Shown here one piece after another: positions 1-5,818 of a stretch of 8,043 bases of DNA; position 1 is the stretch's first letter; each line of letters starts with the position of its first letter. A program made the translations under genes and the position numbers. The notes under the pieces were generated by a model, which saw only the letters and a program-made list of their open reading frames with translations, made no database searches and was not told where the DNA came from. The DNA is from Helicobacteraceae bacterium (GTDB lineage: Bacteria > Campylobacterota > Campylobacteria > Campylobacterales > Sulfurimonadaceae). The stretch is from the NCBI GenBank assembly GCA_015489055.1, contig WFMO01000164.1, positions 1 through 8,043 of the forward strand, in the 5' to 3' direction.

Positions 1-26
1 AATACGGCTAATAAAAATAATCTCAT
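1..26 (-). CDS. 5' end of a probable exported protein gene downstream of era (partial)
   Basis: An ATG at 26-24 overlaps the era stop codon (25-23, TGA) in an ATGA arrangement, and its frame stays open to the window edge. The visible residues are MRLFLLAV, a basic residue followed by hydrophobic ones, which looks like the start of a signal peptide or membrane anchor. No clear Shine-Dalgarno sequence precedes it, so translation would probably depend on coupling to era. In Helicobacter pylori the gene after era (HP0518) is recalled to encode the secreted peptidoglycan carboxypeptidase Csd6, so a secreted cell-wall enzyme is a reasonable guess. Only eight codons are visible, so neither the function nor the reality of the gene can be proved here. 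Confidence 0.5.
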
Positions 27-919
27 TGTATGTAACCGATCTTTTCTAGGAAGGTTTTATCCTTGCTCCAGCCTTTTTTAACAAGTACAAATAGTTCAAG
101 GAAGCATTTCTTACCGCTTAAGAGCTCTATTTTTTCTCTTGAATTTATACCTATACGCTTGATAGTGTTGCCTTGCTTGCCAACTAAGATGATTTTTTGG
201 CTCTCTTTTTCAACTATGACAGTTGCTTTGACATATTCGATATTCTTTTTTTCATCAATTTTTTCAATTATAACATCTGACTCATACGGAAGTTCATCAC
301 TGACATTTTCAAAAATAGCTTCTCGAATAAACTCTTTGTATATATCTCTGATATGTTGAGTTGTAATATCATCAGGATCATATAAAAACGGCGAAGGTCC
401 TAAATGTTGAACGATAGTATCTAATAAATCTTGATATCCGACGGATTTTGATACACTTATGGGAATAAGGTCTTCAAATTTATCTGAATATTGATTGTAT
501 TCATTTATGCGCTTTAAAAGTTTTGCATTAGAGATCTGATCTATTTTATTTAATGCTATGATATGTTTTGTGCGTTTTGCGTTTATTGTTAAGAACTTTT
601 TATAATGCTCTAAAGAGTCTGTAGCCGGAGCCAGGTAAATAATCAGATCACAATCGCTAATTGCTTTTAAAGCTTCATTGAGCATGTATTTATTTAACAA
701 CTTCTCTTTTTCATGCAGACCTGGCGTATCTACAAAAATTATTTGCGCTTGTTTGTGCATAACAATAGCATTGGACCTTTTGCGAGTAGCATTGGCTTTT
801 TGACTTATCATAGCGATTTTTTCGCCTAAAATAGTATTTAAAAGTGTACTCTTGCCGGCATTTGGTCGTCCTATGATAGCTACAAAGCCACATTTTGTAT
901 TTTGATTATTGCTGCTCAT
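23..919 (-). CDS. era: GTPase Era
   Basis: Era is a Ras-like GTPase that binds the 3' end of 16S rRNA and helps mature the 30S ribosomal subunit, acting in the cytoplasm and at the inner membrane. The 298-residue product has the usual length and two-domain layout. GTPase motifs are G1 GRPNAGKST (17-25), a switch I region with NATRKRS (43-49), G3 DTPG (64-67) and G4 NKID (124-127). G5 appears as SVSK (155-158) rather than the more usual SA-type motif. The C-terminal KH domain (about 200-298) carries the RNA-binding loop GKQGNTIKRIG (247-257) and a conserved-looking KKGW (281-284). The start at 919 lies two bases after the hslU stop with no recognisable Shine-Dalgarno, so translation probably continues from hslU. 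Its stop overlaps the start of the next gene. Identification is firm. Confidence 0.97.
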   Translation of the reverse strand: MSSNNQNTKCGFVAIIGRPNAGKSTLLNTILGEKIAMISQKANATRKRSNAIVMHKQAQIIFVDTPGLHEKEKLLNKYMLNEALKAISDCDLIIYLAPATDSLEHYKKFLTINAKRTKHIIALNKIDQISNAKLLKRINEYNQYSDKFEDLIPISVSKSVGYQDLLDTIVQHLGPSPFLYDPDDITTQHIRDIYKEFIREAIFENVSDELPYESDVIIEKIDEKKNIEYVKATVIVEKESQKIILVGKQGNTIKRIGINSREKIELLSGKKCFLELFVLVKKGWSKDKTFLEKIGYIQ

Positions 920-921
920 AA

Positions 922-2250
922 TTATAAAATATACCGCGATAAATCTTCATTGTTTACAACTAAATCTAGTTTTTGATGTACAATCTCCGGAGTAATAGTG
1001 TAGAGTTGTCCCTTAAACTCATCAGCATTAAAGCTGATATCTTCTATAACTTTTTCTAAAACCGTATGAAGTCTTCTGGCTCCAATATCTTCTGTCAGCT
1101 CATTGGCTTTAAAAGATATTTTTGCTAACTCTTTGATACTCTCATCACTAAATTCAAGCCTTACGTCTTCCACGCCAAGAAGTGCTGTATATTGTCTAAG
1201 TAACGAATTTTTCGTTTGGGTTAGTATCTGATACAAAGATTCTTGTGTTAGAGATTCTAATTCAACTCTAAGAGGAAAACGTCCTTGAAGCTCTGGTATG
1301 AGATCGCTTGGACTGCATAAGTGAAACGCACCCGCAGCAATAAAGAGTATATGGTCTGTATTTATAATTCCATATTTTGTTGTAACGCTACTGCCCTCTA
1401 CTATAGGAAGTAGATCGCGTTGTACACCCTCTTTGCTGGGATCATTTCTGCCTTGACTTTTTGAACTGACTGCTATTTTGTCTATCTCATCTAAAAAAAT
1501 AATTCCGCCTTCTTGCGCTCTTTTAATAGCCTCAATATGTATTGTGCCACTGTCAATTAGTTTTGCACTTGCTTCTTGCTTTAATAACTCTTTTGCCTGC
1601 TTGATAGTGACTGATTTTACTTTTTTGTCTTTAGAAGCTGAGCTAAACATATTGGCAAGTGATTCTTGAACCTTAAGCATCTCCGGCGGGAGATTTGAGT
1701 CGTTAAATTCCATTGTGGCGGGTAAAATTTCTATTTCTATAATCTTATCATCCATTTCTCCCAAAAGTACTTTATCTTCCATTTTTTTAAGTAACACTTG
1801 ATATGAGTCTTGTTTGTCTTTTGAAACAGACTTTGATAAAGGCGGTAGTAATTTTTCTACTATTTTATTTATTACATAGTTTTCTATTTGATCTTTATAC
1901 TCTTCCTCTTTTTCCTTTTTAATAATAGCGATTGAGGAGGCTACTAAATCTCTGACCATCGATTCAACATCTCTACCGACAAAGCCTACTTCTGTAAACT
2001 TGCTGGCTTCAACTTTTAAAAATGGTACTTTCATCATTTTTGCCAGTCGTCTGGAAATTTCTGTTTTTCCTACCCCTGTAGAGCCTATCATCAAGATATT
2101 TTTAGGAGTTATCTCCTCTTGCATCTCTTGTGGAAGCTGTAAGCGCCTATACCTCGTTCTAAGTGCAAGAGCTATAACTCTTTTAGCATCTTGCTGTCCG
2201 ACTATGTAGTTGTCTAAATAAGCTACTATCTCTTTTGGGTTCATATTCAT
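922..2250 (-). CDS. hslU: ATP-dependent protease ATPase subunit HslU
   Basis: HslU (ClpY) is the AAA+ hexameric unfoldase that feeds proteins into the HslV peptidase in the cytoplasm. Numbering from the ATG at 2250 gives 442 residues, close to other HslU proteins. Visible motifs are Walker A GSTGVGKT (56-63), pore loop GFVG (89-92; GYVG in most homologues), Walker B FLDEID (252-257) and sensor-2 GARRL (390-394). The C-terminal tail DLSRYIL matches the segment that docks into HslV. The stretch from about 105 to 235 is the charged intermediate I domain. Three in-frame ATGs are possible (2256, 2250, 2244). The first overlaps the hslV stop by one base. The second sits about eight bases from an AAGAG sequence and gives the family-like start MNMNPKEIVAYLD, so it is preferred. 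It is translationally linked to hslV upstream and era downstream. Confidence 0.96.
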   Translation of the reverse strand: MNMNPKEIVAYLDNYIVGQQDAKRVIALALRTRYRRLQLPQEMQEEITPKNILMIGSTGVGKTEISRRLAKMMKVPFLKVEASKFTEVGFVGRDVESMVRDLVASSIAIIKKEKEEEYKDQIENYVINKIVEKLLPPLSKSVSKDKQDSYQVLLKKMEDKVLLGEMDDKIIEIEILPATMEFNDSNLPPEMLKVQESLANMFSSASKDKKVKSVTIKQAKELLKQEASAKLIDSGTIHIEAIKRAQEGGIIFLDEIDKIAVSSKSQGRNDPSKEGVQRDLLPIVEGSSVTTKYGIINTDHILFIAAGAFHLCSPSDLIPELQGRFPLRVELESLTQESLYQILTQTKNSLLRQYTALLGVEDVRLEFSDESIKELAKISFKANELTEDIGARRLHTVLEKVIEDISFNADEFKGQLYTITPEIVHQKLDLVVNNEDLSRYIL

Positions 2251-2255
2251 GTGCA

Positions 2256-2795
2256 TTACTCTTGTAGTGTTAAAATTTTAATATTATCATTTGTGTATAT
2301 ACATAATTCTGATGCTATTTTCAGACTCTCTTTTACAAGCACCTCTTCATCCATATCTACTGCATGTCTTTTTAATGCCCGCGCCGCTGAAATTGCAAAA
2401 TTGCCGCCGCTTCCGATAGATGCTAATTCGCCATCTTCGGGCTCTACTACATCTCCGTTTCCGGTCAAAATAAATATATGGTTATTGTTTAATACAATCA
2501 TCATAGCCTCTAAGCGTCTTAGCACTTTATCTTTTCTCCATGCTTTTGAAAAATCTATAACGGCTTTTAGTAAATCACCTTTTTTATCGGTCAAATATCC
2601 CTCAAACATATCAAAGAGATTAAACGCATCGGCAGTGCTGCCCGCAAAACCGGCTAAGATTTTACCGTTATACAGTGTACGTATTTTTGTGGCATTGCTC
2701 TTTAGTACGGTATTGCCAAACGTAACTTGTCCATCACCGCCTATAACAGCTTTTGTTTTGCCTTTATAAGCTAGTATTGTCGTAGCATCAAACAT
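2256..2795 (-). CDS. hslV: ATP-dependent protease peptidase subunit HslV
   Basis: HslV (ClpQ) is the proteasome-like threonine peptidase of the HslUV complex. The 179-residue protein starts [12 protein letters not shown]. In the family the catalytic nucleophile is the first Thr of a TT pair exposed by N-terminal processing, so here the propeptide would be MFDA and Thr5 the mature Thr1. Residues matching the rest of the active site are Asp21 in GGDGQVT (mature Asp17) and Lys37 in NATKIR (mature Lys33). [11 protein letters not shown] (48-58) and GSGGN are further family signatures. An AGGTGA Shine-Dalgarno inside the rplI 3' end lies seven bases from the ATG, which fixes the start. The rplI stop is two bases upstream and the hslU reading frame begins at its own stop, so hslV and hslU should be made together. 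Confidence 0.97.
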   Translation of the reverse strand: MFDATTILAYKGKTKAVIGGDGQVTFGNTVLKSNATKIRTLYNGKILAGFAGSTADAFNLFDMFEGYLTDKKGDLLKAVIDFSKAWRKDKVLRRLEAMMIVLNNNHIFILTGNGDVVEPEDGELASIGSGGNFAISAARALKRHAVDMDEEVLVKESLKIASELCIYTNDNIKILTLQE

Positions 2796-2797
2796 AA

Positions 2798-3244
2798 TTA
2801 TTCACCTAAGACATTTACATGTAATGTTGCTTTAAGACCATGCCCTAGTTTTAAATCTATATTATGCTCACCTATAGATTTGATATTTTCTTTTGAGACA
2901 ATATGTTTTTTGTCTATTTCGATATCATGTTGTAGTTTTAATGCCTGCGTTATTTCCTCTTTTGTAACGGCTCCAAAAAGATGATTGTTTTTACCCATCT
3001 TTTTTATAATATCTATTTTAAGTTTCTCTAATTGAGTGCTTATCATTTTCAGGCGTTCAAGCTCTTTTTGTTCATTTTCCTGATGCTTTTTAACAGATGC
3101 GGCATGCCTTGCCAACACTTCTTGTGTGGCATGTTTTGCAAAACCTTTACCGATTAGAAAATTTTTACCATAACCGTCTTTTACCTCTTTGACTTCTCCT
3201 GCTTTTCCAAGCCCTTGAACATCTTTAATTAATAATACTTTCAT
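2798..3244 (-). CDS. rplI: 50S ribosomal protein L9
   Basis: L9 binds 23S rRNA near the base of the L1 stalk and reaches out from the large subunit through a long helix. The 148-residue product has the normal length. The N-terminal rRNA-binding domain (1 to about 50) reads [18 protein letters not shown] followed by [18 protein letters not shown] lysine- and glutamate-rich connecting helix follows (about 45-78), then a C-terminal domain with [15 protein letters not shown]. The reading frame stays open upstream to 3328, but the ATG at 3244 is chosen because it gives the universal L9 N-terminus and has an AGGA five bases ahead. It begins seven bases after the stop of the FTR/rhodanese gene and ends two bases before hslV. 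The neighbourhood rplI-hslV-hslU-era is conserved in Campylobacterota. Confidence 0.97.
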   Translation of the reverse strand: MKVLLIKDVQGLGKAGEVKEVKDGYGKNFLIGKGFAKHATQEVLARHAASVKKHQENEQKELERLKMISTQLEKLKIDIIKKMGKNNHLFGAVTKEEITQALKLQHDIEIDKKHIVSKENIKSIGEHNIDLKLGHGLKATLHVNVLGE

Positions 3245-3251
3245 TGTGTTC

Positions 3252-3992
3252 CTATTTGTATTGTGTCTTACCAGTAAACGCTGTAATGCCATGTTGAAGT
3301 ATAGATATATTTTTATATCCAAGATCATTTAACATTTGTGCGCAGTACTGAGCTCTTTGAGTGTCGTGACTGTATAAAATAATATAATCATCTTTATGAA
3401 TTGATTCATCCGCTATATCATTAAAAATAGTGCTAGTTGGCATAATTTTATCTGTACCTTTAATGTATTTGTTATTATCTTCATTTTTTTCTCGCACATC
3501 AATAAGATAGAAATTTATTAGCTTATCATTTCTTGCATCTAATAAAGCGATAAGATCATTAGAATCAAGCTCCTTTCTTTGAAGAAGTAGCCGACACTCT
3601 TCTTGTGATAATTCTCTTTTGCGTGTGTATATTATTTCCTCCATATTGAGCTCTTTGCGTCTGTTTGCGGCAAACTCAGGCGAGCAGAAAATTTGGCAGT
3701 GGCATACACCGTCCTCTGGTATCTCATGCTCTATAGCCGGCTTACATGGACATACTCTGTTATCTGAACTTTGCGGTTTTCCATCAACTTCATCAACCAT
3801 AAAGCATGGGCAAAAGCGTTTGTTATATAAAATTTTATTTCTTGCCAAGCCGAGCTGAATAGCCTCATTGATATCTGCTTGAGGGTTATACTCCCAACCA
3901 AACTGGGTAACGACTTTGTCTGTAAAACGTACAGTCTTTTCTAGTTCTTTTTTGAACTCCAAAGAGTTCATATCCAGTTTTACCATGCTCAT
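3252..3992 (-). CDS. Ferredoxin-thioredoxin reductase catalytic-type domain fused to a cysteine-less rhodanese-like domain
   Basis: This 246-residue protein has no signal peptide or membrane segment and is probably cytoplasmic. The N-terminal part (about 10-115) resembles the FtrB catalytic subunit of ferredoxin-thioredoxin reductase, which uses a [4Fe-4S] cluster next to a redox-active disulfide to pass electrons from ferredoxin to thioredoxin. Its cysteine signature is CPC (61-63), CPC (81-83) and CHC (97-99). The gaps are 17 and 13 residues, against 16 and 8 in the plant and cyanobacterial enzyme as I recall it. Cys103 and Cys133 are extra. The C-terminal part (about 143-246) has a rhodanese-like pattern: FYLIDVRE (161-168), then [11 protein letters not shown] (204-214), then a following helix. 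The active-site loop carries Ser208 where catalytic rhodaneses have cysteine. The start ATG overlaps the argG stop (ATGA), with AAGG nine bases upstream, so it is coupled to argG. Both domain calls rest on motifs. The physiological partner is unknown. Confidence 0.8.
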   Translation of the reverse strand: MSMVKLDMNSLEFKKELEKTVRFTDKVVTQFGWEYNPQADINEAIQLGLARNKILYNKRFCPCFMVDEVDGKPQSSDNRVCPCKPAIEHEIPEDGVCHCQIFCSPEFAANRRKELNMEEIIYTRKRELSQEECRLLLQRKELDSNDLIALLDARNDKLINFYLIDVREKNEDNNKYIKGTDKIMPTSTIFNDIADESIHKDDYIILYSHDTQRAQYCAQMLNDLGYKNISILQHGITAFTGKTQYK

Positions 3993-5197
3993 TTTCTTTT
4001 GCCTTTTATAATAAACCGAAGTGCATTAAGTTTTATAAAACCTTCCGCATCCTTTTGATTATATACTTCATCTTCTTCAAATGTACAGTATTCTGCATTA
4101 AATAAAGAGTTTGATGATTCTCTGCCTGTAACAATCACATTACCCTTGTATAGTTTTAATGTAACTGTTCCGTTTACATTTTCCTGAGATTTATCTATTG
4201 CATTTTGCAGCATCTCACGCTCCGGTGAGAACCAAAACCCATTATAAATCAAAGTTGCATATTTTGGCATAAGCTCATCTTTTAAATGCGCTTCTTCTCT
4301 ATCGAGTGTGATAGACTCTATGGCTCTGTGTGCTTTTAGCATGATGGTCCCGCCGGGAGTTTCATAACAGCCTCTACTTTTCATCCCTACATAGCGGTTT
4401 TCAACTATGTCAATTCGTCCAATTCCGTGCTTAGAGCCTAGAGTATTGAGCTCTTTAAGCATAGATGCGGGTGAGAGTTCTTTGTTATTTAGCTTGTAAG
4501 GATCTCCATTTCTAAATTCCAATGTTATATATTCCGGTTTGTCCGGTGCTTTTTCGGGTGAGACCGACCATAGCCACATGCTCTCTTGCGGTTGTGCATT
4601 TGGATCTTCTAATATACCGCCTTCATAAGAGATATGTAAGAGGTTGGCATCCATTGAATATGGGGATTTAGTGCCTTTTTTCTCAATTTTGATGCCATGA
4701 TGTTGTGCGTATGCCAATAGTTTTTCACGGGAATTAAGATCCCACTCTCTCCATGGAGCTATGATTGTCAAATCCGAGTTGATTGCCAAGTAGCCTATCT
4801 CAAATCTAATTTGATCATTTCCCTTGCCCGTTGCACCATGAGCAACCGCATCAGCGCCTGTTAATTTTGCTATTTCTGCTTGACGTTTGGCAATCAATGG
4901 TCTGGCGATAGAAGTTCCTAAAAGATATTCACCTTCATAGATTGTATTTGCCCTAAACATAGGATATACATAATCTCGTACAAATTCTTCTCGTAAATCA
5001 TCAATAAAAATATTTTCCGGTTTGATACCTAAAGCCAATGCTTTTTCTCTAGCGGGCTCAACCTCTTCACCTTGACCTATATCGGCGGTAAAAGTTACCA
5101 CTTCACATTGATATTCATCTTGTAACCATTTTAAAATTACACTTGTATCTAGTCCACCTGAATACGCAAGTACAACTTTCTTTACATCTTTTTTCAT
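3989..5197 (-). CDS. argG: Argininosuccinate synthase
   Basis: ArgG joins citrulline and aspartate with ATP to form argininosuccinate, the penultimate step of arginine biosynthesis. The 402-residue product is the usual length for the common bacterial type. The N-terminal ATP pyrophosphatase loop AYSGGLDTS (11-19) is intact. Further family motifs are [24 protein letters not shown] in the nucleotide/citrulline region, and [10 protein letters not shown] towards the synthetase domain. The frame is open to a TTG at 5203, but the ATG at 5197 is preferred: it gives the family N-terminus [15 protein letters not shown] and has AGG seven bases upstream. A TATAAT promoter lies about 27 bases ahead of the start. 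The stop TGA overlaps the start of the FTR/rhodanese gene, so argG looks like the first gene of the operon running to era. Confidence 0.97.
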   Translation of the reverse strand: MKKDVKKVVLAYSGGLDTSVILKWLQDEYQCEVVTFTADIGQGEEVEPAREKALALGIKPENIFIDDLREEFVRDYVYPMFRANTIYEGEYLLGTSIARPLIAKRQAEIAKLTGADAVAHGATGKGNDQIRFEIGYLAINSDLTIIAPWREWDLNSREKLLAYAQHHGIKIEKKGTKSPYSMDANLLHISYEGGILEDPNAQPQESMWLWSVSPEKAPDKPEYITLEFRNGDPYKLNNKELSPASMLKELNTLGSKHGIGRIDIVENRYVGMKSRGCYETPGGTIMLKAHRAIESITLDREEAHLKDELMPKYATLIYNGFWFSPEREMLQNAIDKSQENVNGTVTLKLYKGNVIVTGRESSNSLFNAEYCTFEEDEVYNQKDAEGFIKLNALRFIIKGKRK

Positions 5198-5204
5198 GAG
5201 CAAA

Positions 5205-5207
5205 CCT
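5205..5207 (-). promoter_or_regulatory. Ribosome binding site deciding the argG start
   Basis: AGG, seven bases before the ATG at 5197, favours that start over the TTG at 5203, which would place the same motif only one base away. Confidence 0.5.
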
Positions 5208-5223
5208 ACAACTTTTTAACTGC

Positions 5224-5229
5224 ATTATA
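5224..5229 (-). promoter_or_regulatory. Probable sigma-70 -10 box for the argG operon
   Basis: A perfect TATAAT reads on the minus strand in the 55-base gap between flaG and argG. It would give a transcription start near 5217 and a leader of about 20 bases. No good -35 hexamer is present 16-18 bases upstream; the sequence there is T-rich (CTATTTTACAG). That fits the weak or absent -35 reported for housekeeping promoters of Helicobacter and Campylobacter. It is the only convincing housekeeping promoter seen in the window and could drive argG through era. Confidence 0.65.
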
Positions 5230-5252
5230 CTGTAAAATAGATTAAGCTACGG

Positions 5253-5645
5253 TTAGCCTTTAGTATCAAAAATTATTCCGATAGGCTCTTTTAGTTTTTG
5301 TATGATATTTTCGGCTTTAGCCGCAGGAAATCTACTTATAACTTCATTGTTTTTTTTATCAATCACCGATACAAAAAAAACATCATTTTTATCAACTCCA
5401 AATTTGATGAAAGTACTTAGCGGACCAATAGATTCATTTAGTTTTTTAATCTGTTTTTGAATCTCCTGCTGTGTTTGTAGCGAGACGTTTTGTTCGCTGT
5501 GCTTTTTATTGGATATGGCCACAGTAGTAGATATCGTTTTTTCAACTGACTTGTGTGACATTGGCGAAGTCGAAGTGTTGTTATCAAATTGTACCTGACG
5601 CGATGCCGATAGATGTCTTTGTGCTGTTAAGTCTATATGATTCAT
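5253..5645 (-). CDS. flaG: FlaG family flagellar protein
   Basis: This 130-residue soluble protein matches the FlaG family, whose members affect flagellar filament length, although their molecular role is poorly defined. The C-terminal domain (about 60-130) shows the family pattern: a helix ending LNESIGPLSTFIKFGVD, two strands around DVFFVSVIDKKNNEVISRFP, and the terminal IQKLKEPIGIIFDTKG. The NNEVISRFP stretch corresponds to the TGEVIRQIP motif of other FlaG proteins. The first 55 residues are polar, rich in Ser, Thr, His and Gln, and probably disordered. A GGAG at 5656-5653, seven bases before the ATG, supports the start. The gene stands alone among cell-division and biosynthetic genes. 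Its link to motility is supported by a strong sigma-28 promoter at 5792-5818. The downstream argG gene has its own promoter. Confidence 0.88.
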   Translation of the reverse strand: MNHIDLTAQRHLSASRQVQFDNNTSTSPMSHKSVEKTISTTVAISNKKHSEQNVSLQTQQEIQKQIKKLNESIGPLSTFIKFGVDKNDVFFVSVIDKKNNEVISRFPAAKAENIIQKLKEPIGIIFDTKG

Positions 5646-5652
5646 AATAAAT

Positions 5653-5656
5653 CTCC
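5653..5656 (-). promoter_or_regulatory. flaG ribosome binding site
   Basis: GGAG lies seven bases before the ATG at 5645. It is about 30 bases downstream of the last arm of the leader's inverted repeats (5686-5695), so the predicted structures do not directly cover it. Confidence 0.7.
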
Positions 5657-5709
5657 AAAATATAACTTTAATGCTGCGTACTATAAGCTCTTAAAGCCAC
5701 AAAATAAGC

Positions 5710-5733
5710 AAAACACTCTCAAAGAGATGTTTC
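5710..5733 (-). terminator. Stem-loop with U-rich 3' side in the flaG leader (possible terminator or attenuator)
   Basis: On the minus strand GAAACA-t-CTCT pairs with AGAG-TGTTTT around a TTG loop, with one bulged T and one terminal G-T wobble. The 3' arm runs into TTTTGCTTATTTTG. It could end transcripts from the ftsE-ftsX-envC-like cassette. It lies downstream of the sigma-28 promoter, so flaG transcripts would have to read through it. The stem is AT-rich and the T-run is interrupted, so it is weak as an intrinsic terminator. Confidence 0.35.
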
Positions 5734-5755
5734 CTTAAAAAGTAAACTTTTTAAG
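5734..5755 (-). repeat. Perfect palindromic hairpin in the flaG leader
   Basis: Ten-base arms CTTAAAAAGT and ACTTTTTAAG are separated by two bases, giving an uninterrupted stem of nine or ten base pairs in RNA (more likely nine with a four-base loop). It directly abuts the stem-loop at 5710-5733. No U-run follows, so it is not an intrinsic terminator alone. It could be a regulatory or stability element or a protein-binding palindrome. Confidence 0.6.
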
Positions 5756-5773
5756 AGCTAGAGAAAAGCACAT

Positions 5774-5790
5774 ATAGGATTAATTCCTAT
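5774..5790. repeat. Inverted repeat at the predicted flaG transcription start
   Basis: ATAGGA and TCCTAT form six-base perfect arms around a five-base centre. The element begins two bases after the sigma-28 -10 box and spans the expected start point (about 5785). This is a typical place for an operator, or for a 5'-terminal hairpin protecting the transcript. No regulator can be named from the sequence. Confidence 0.45.
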
Positions 5791-5791
5791 A

Positions 5792-5818
5792 ATATCGACC
5801 GTTTTTGTAAAAACTTTA
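5792..5818 (-). promoter_or_regulatory. Sigma-28 (FliA) promoter of flaG
   Basis: The minus strand reads TAAAGTTT (5818-5811), eleven bases, then GTCGATAT (5799-5792). The enteric sigma-28 consensus is TAAAGTTT-N11-GCCGATAA, so the -35 box and spacing are exact and the -10 box matches 6 of 8. The CGATAT core is the form typical of Helicobacter and Campylobacter sigma-28 promoters. The first three bases of the -35 box are the stop codon of the EnvC-like gene. It points at flaG, a known sigma-28 target class, across a leader of about 140 bases. Confidence 0.85.

Larger units (their letters stand above)
5686..5759 (-). repeat. Long-range 10-bp inverted repeat in the flaG leader
   Basis: AGCTCTTAAA at 5759-5750 is perfectly complementary to TTTAAGAGCT at 5695-5686 on the transcript strand. 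The first arm overlaps one arm of the local hairpin at 5734-5755, so the two pairings exclude each other. The local hairpin at 5710-5733 would lie inside the loop of this long-range helix. Complementarity is read directly; formation in the RNA is not shown. Confidence 0.5.

Noticed and set aside
63..359. Plus-strand open frame opposite era, with similar smaller ones opposite hslU, the FTR/rhodanese gene and the EnvC-like gene
   Set aside because: Each is antisense to a confidently identified gene and shows no protein-family features.
2251..2769. A 172-codon open frame on the plus strand, antisense to hslV
   Set aside because: It lies wholly within the well-supported hslV gene, has no plausible ribosome binding site or recognisable domain, and is a by-product of hslV codon usage on the other strand.
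3245..3328. Extended N-terminus of ribosomal protein L9 beginning at 3328
   Set aside because: L9 universally begins MKV/MQV-I-L-L, which occurs at 3244 with a good ribosome binding site; the extension overlaps the FTR/rhodanese gene.
5233..5260. Imperfect hairpin at the flaG stop codon followed by AATCTATTTT, considered as a flaG terminator
   Set aside because: The stem is only four solid pairs plus a wobble and one more pair, and the T-run is broken; this is too weak to list as a terminator, although leaky termination cannot be excluded.
5801..5814. Inverted repeat GTTTTT-AC-AAAAAC just after the EnvC-like stop, considered as a terminator
   Set aside because: The stem is five or six A-T-rich pairs with a very small loop, has no T-run after it, and lies within the sigma-28 promoter spacer, so it is more likely incidental.
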